This document shows, in pieces, positions 61,517-64,000 of a stretch of 64,000 bases of DNA. The position numbers and the translations under genes are program-made. Source of the DNA: Camelus bactrianus (taxonomy: Eukaryota > Chordata > Mammalia > Artiodactyla > Camelidae); the NCBI RefSeq assembly GCF_048773025.1, contig NC_133562.1, forward strand, positions 25,835,001 to 25,899,000, given 5' to 3'. The notes beneath the pieces were generated by a model. That model was not told the origin of the DNA and ran no database searches. It was given only the letters and a program-made list of their open reading frames with translations. The first letter of the stretch is position 1; each line of letters starts with the position of its first letter.

Positions 61517-64000
61517 TTCCAGTTTCAGTTTCTTTAAAGTGGATTCGTAGAAAGAACTCTGAATGCAGAGAGTATTTCGATTCTTACCATTTACCAAGTT
61601 ACATAATTTGGCAAATTGCTTCTCGTTGGCAGCCCATTCCTTTCAGCACTTTGAATATGTTATCTCTCTGCCTTTGGCCTCCACCACTGCTGATGAGAAA
61701 CCACCTGTTCATCTTATTGAGCATCCCTTATGTATGATGGGTCGCTACCCTCTAGTTTCAGTCAAGACTGTTTCTTGACTATTTCATGCAGAAATTTGAG
61801 TTTGGCATATGTGGAGTTCACTGAACTTCTTGGATGTGTAGACTAATAATTTTTAGTAAATTTGAGAATTGTTCAGCCATTAGTTTTACAAATTATTCTC
61901 CTTTCTTTAAAGGCCTGGAATCAGTAAGCACCCACACTCTTGCAGAGGTGCTCTATGTGGCCGTTGAGGCATACCCTCATCTCTTCCTTAGCCTTCCTCT
62001 CCTACCTGTGCAGAGGCTTAAGGTCAACCAGTGGTGAGAGCATAAGCCCTTCTTACATCATTCTAAGCACACGCAGAGCCTGGGGTGAATGCTCAGACCT
62101 TAGAATTTGCGTATCCCACAAGCTCCCCAGGAAGCTGCTGGAGCTTTTCACACTGTCTGTGGATACTACATTACCCTGCTTTTCCTTCGAAGCTTCTTGA
62201 TTTGCTTAAAAGTCTATATGTTATCCAATGCTTCAGGCACCATTTAAAGAAAACAATTTCTGACATACACCAGTGGATAGGTAAAGGGATTTTTACACTT
62301 GAATATTCCCAGTTGATAACTTTTGAAAGAGTAACTGTTATGAAACCTTCATTTTGTAAAAAGAAATTTATTTTACCTCGTTTACGAACTAAAAATGTGC
62401 ACAACATTTATCACAATGTCAAGGTGATGATGAGATCAAATATATTCCACCTTGGAGAATCTAATGGAAAAGCAAGATGTAGGTAAAAAGTTTTTAATTG
62501 ATGACTGGAAGAGAGTTGGTATGCGGATACATAGAACATAGAATGTGAGGATTAAGCATAAAATAGTGGATTGATACATGACAAAATTGTGCAGTGTATT
62601 TATACAATATATCATTATATAGTTAGGATAATTTATTACATATTATTATTGAAATTTGGATAAATATGTATCTGTATATTAATATACAAATTAAGATAAA
62701 ATTACAGCAATGTAAACATTAAAATTGTACATTCAAATACACCAGCTTTGCCTTAAGAAATAAAGAATGTTGTATTCCACTTATGATTGTGACTGCACTT
62801 AACTGTCCTTTTAAGCATGAAGAAAATTTATTACAATCAGTTATTTATTATTATAACAGGAAAAAACAAATTCTTTATACAGAACATAAAGAACAACTTA
62901 TTATCAATAGTCAATTAAAAGTAAATTATCTTCTAATAATGGCATTTATCAGTATTTTGTGTCTAATTCAAAGAAAAAATCGAACATTAAGTAATAACAT
63001 GAAATAAAGATATGTATGTAATTTCACATATTTTAGCTAATAATACTATTTTTACAGGTATTTGCTTTTTAGTTGTTTTTGAAGTAGGAATAGAATAGCT
63101 CCTATACATATTCAACTAATAGAAATCATACCAAAACAAAAAATACATAAAATTTTGGAACCAGTTGAGAAACTACAAGTTTTCAAAAACAGGAAATCAG
63201 GATTATATAACATTTTAATGTGATCTACTCTTGGTAAACATAGTTAAGCAAGCCGTATATCTGTACAGGAAATACTCCAGCATGAAGTTGTAATACATTG
63301 TGGTGAAGGCTTACATCTGCAGATTTTTCTCCTGCAATGCCCCACTGTTACTGTGGCTTACTGCATTGCATGAAGACTGCCTTTCTGTTTGGAAGACCCT
63401 CTCAGAACTAACAAGACTCTAAGTTCAGATTTTGTTTTCCCTTGGTATTAGAATATGGGAATTTAAGAGTCCTGGGAAATACTGTTTTAGCCTTTAAAAG
63501 TAAATGTATCACATTCTTTAATTAGGATCTATGTTTGAGTATGTTTTTCAAAATCTTAACATATGACCCAGTTATCTTACAAATTTCTCGAGCTACAAAT
63601 TTTCAGGAAAATCCAGATGTGAAATAAGATGTCTTTCAAGATACTATTTCACAAAAAGACAAATAATATATCAATATTAAAAACTTCTTAGTCAAAAAAC
63701 ACTTACAGCAGGGGCAAATGGTCTAATTTATGGTTTCTTTTAAACAGAATACAAACTCGAATTCAAAAGTGTGCTCTAGTCTCAGCCCTTCCTAGTCAGT
63801 ATTTTACTCATCTGTATGGAATAGTCAGATGTAGACTGTACACTGTAAAGAACGCTAACTAGGAATCAGGGAAGCTTAAATCTAATGTCAATTTAGTTGC
63901 ACACTAATTTTTAACTTGAGTGGATTCAAAGACCCAATGTGTGCCTCACTCTTCTTACCAAAAAAACAAATCAGATGATGGAATAAGAAAACTCAAGCTC
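61498..64000 (+). repeat. 4-kb macrosatellite, forward unit F9 (cut by window edge)
   Basis: The first ~2.5 kb of a further unit, from the L1 boundary up to just before the microsatellite. The array clearly continues past the window, so its true copy number is unknown. Confidence 0.95.

Noticed and set aside
26382-63007. A 74-codon frame starting MIVTALNCPFKHEENLL, open in most forward units
   Set aside because: It recurs because the 4-kb unit recurs. Copies F0 and F2-F3 and others lose the frame, the sequence is AT-rich with no known domain, and no promoter, splice or codon-use signal supports translation.
1-64000. CRISPR arrays, tRNA, rRNA or bacterial-type operons
   Set aside because: The tandem repeats are long satellites with diverged copies, not short direct repeats with unique spacers. 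No tRNA or rRNA signature was seen and the composition is that of mammalian repeat DNA.

Overview
The window looks like repeat-dominated mammalian DNA with no recognisable protein-coding or RNA gene. It holds vertebrate TTAGGG/CCCTAA telomere repeats, L1 and L2 LINE remains and (CA)n/(TA)n/(GATA)n microsatellites. The L1 3' UTR inserted at 18.8-19.1 kb resembles cetartiodactyl L1s, and from memory camelids in particular. That lineage assignment is an inference, not a measurement. All long open frames are short and fall inside tandem repeats, so I call no CDS.

Layout. (1) 1-1608: AT-rich single-copy-looking DNA with one (TTTTC)n tract. (2) 1609-17130: about 63 head-to-tail monomers of a ~247-bp satellite, ordered in three sequence families: A to about 9364, B to about 11930, then C. 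B carries a four-monomer higher-order repeat of ~994 bp in two consecutive copies. C shows hints of multi-monomer periodicity. (3) 17131-17434: an interstitial telomere tract. It is G-rich (TTAGGG and variants) for ~170 bp, then switches strand at about 17301 to ~130 bp of CCCTAA. This is the head-to-head order expected at a telomere-telomere fusion. (4) 17435-64000: a ~4.08-kb macrosatellite. About 1.9 unit-equivalents lie in reverse orientation (17435-25087). An inversion junction at about 25087 is followed by 9.6 forward copies that run off the right edge.

Each 4-kb unit is a mosaic. It contains a ~740-bp L1 ORF2 fragment, an oppositely oriented L1-like upstream fragment abutting it, an L2 3' end, a TA/CA microsatellite, a 27-bp palindrome and unassigned AT-rich DNA. 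The copies nearest the inversion junction are the most divergent. The distal copies are very similar and carry shared-variant tracts that point to ongoing unequal exchange or gene conversion.

The region therefore reads as two different subtelomere-like repeat domains joined by a head-to-head telomere tract: a 247-bp satellite on the left and a 4-kb macrosatellite on the right. Nothing in the sequence suggests a gene system. The interest lies in chromosome architecture.
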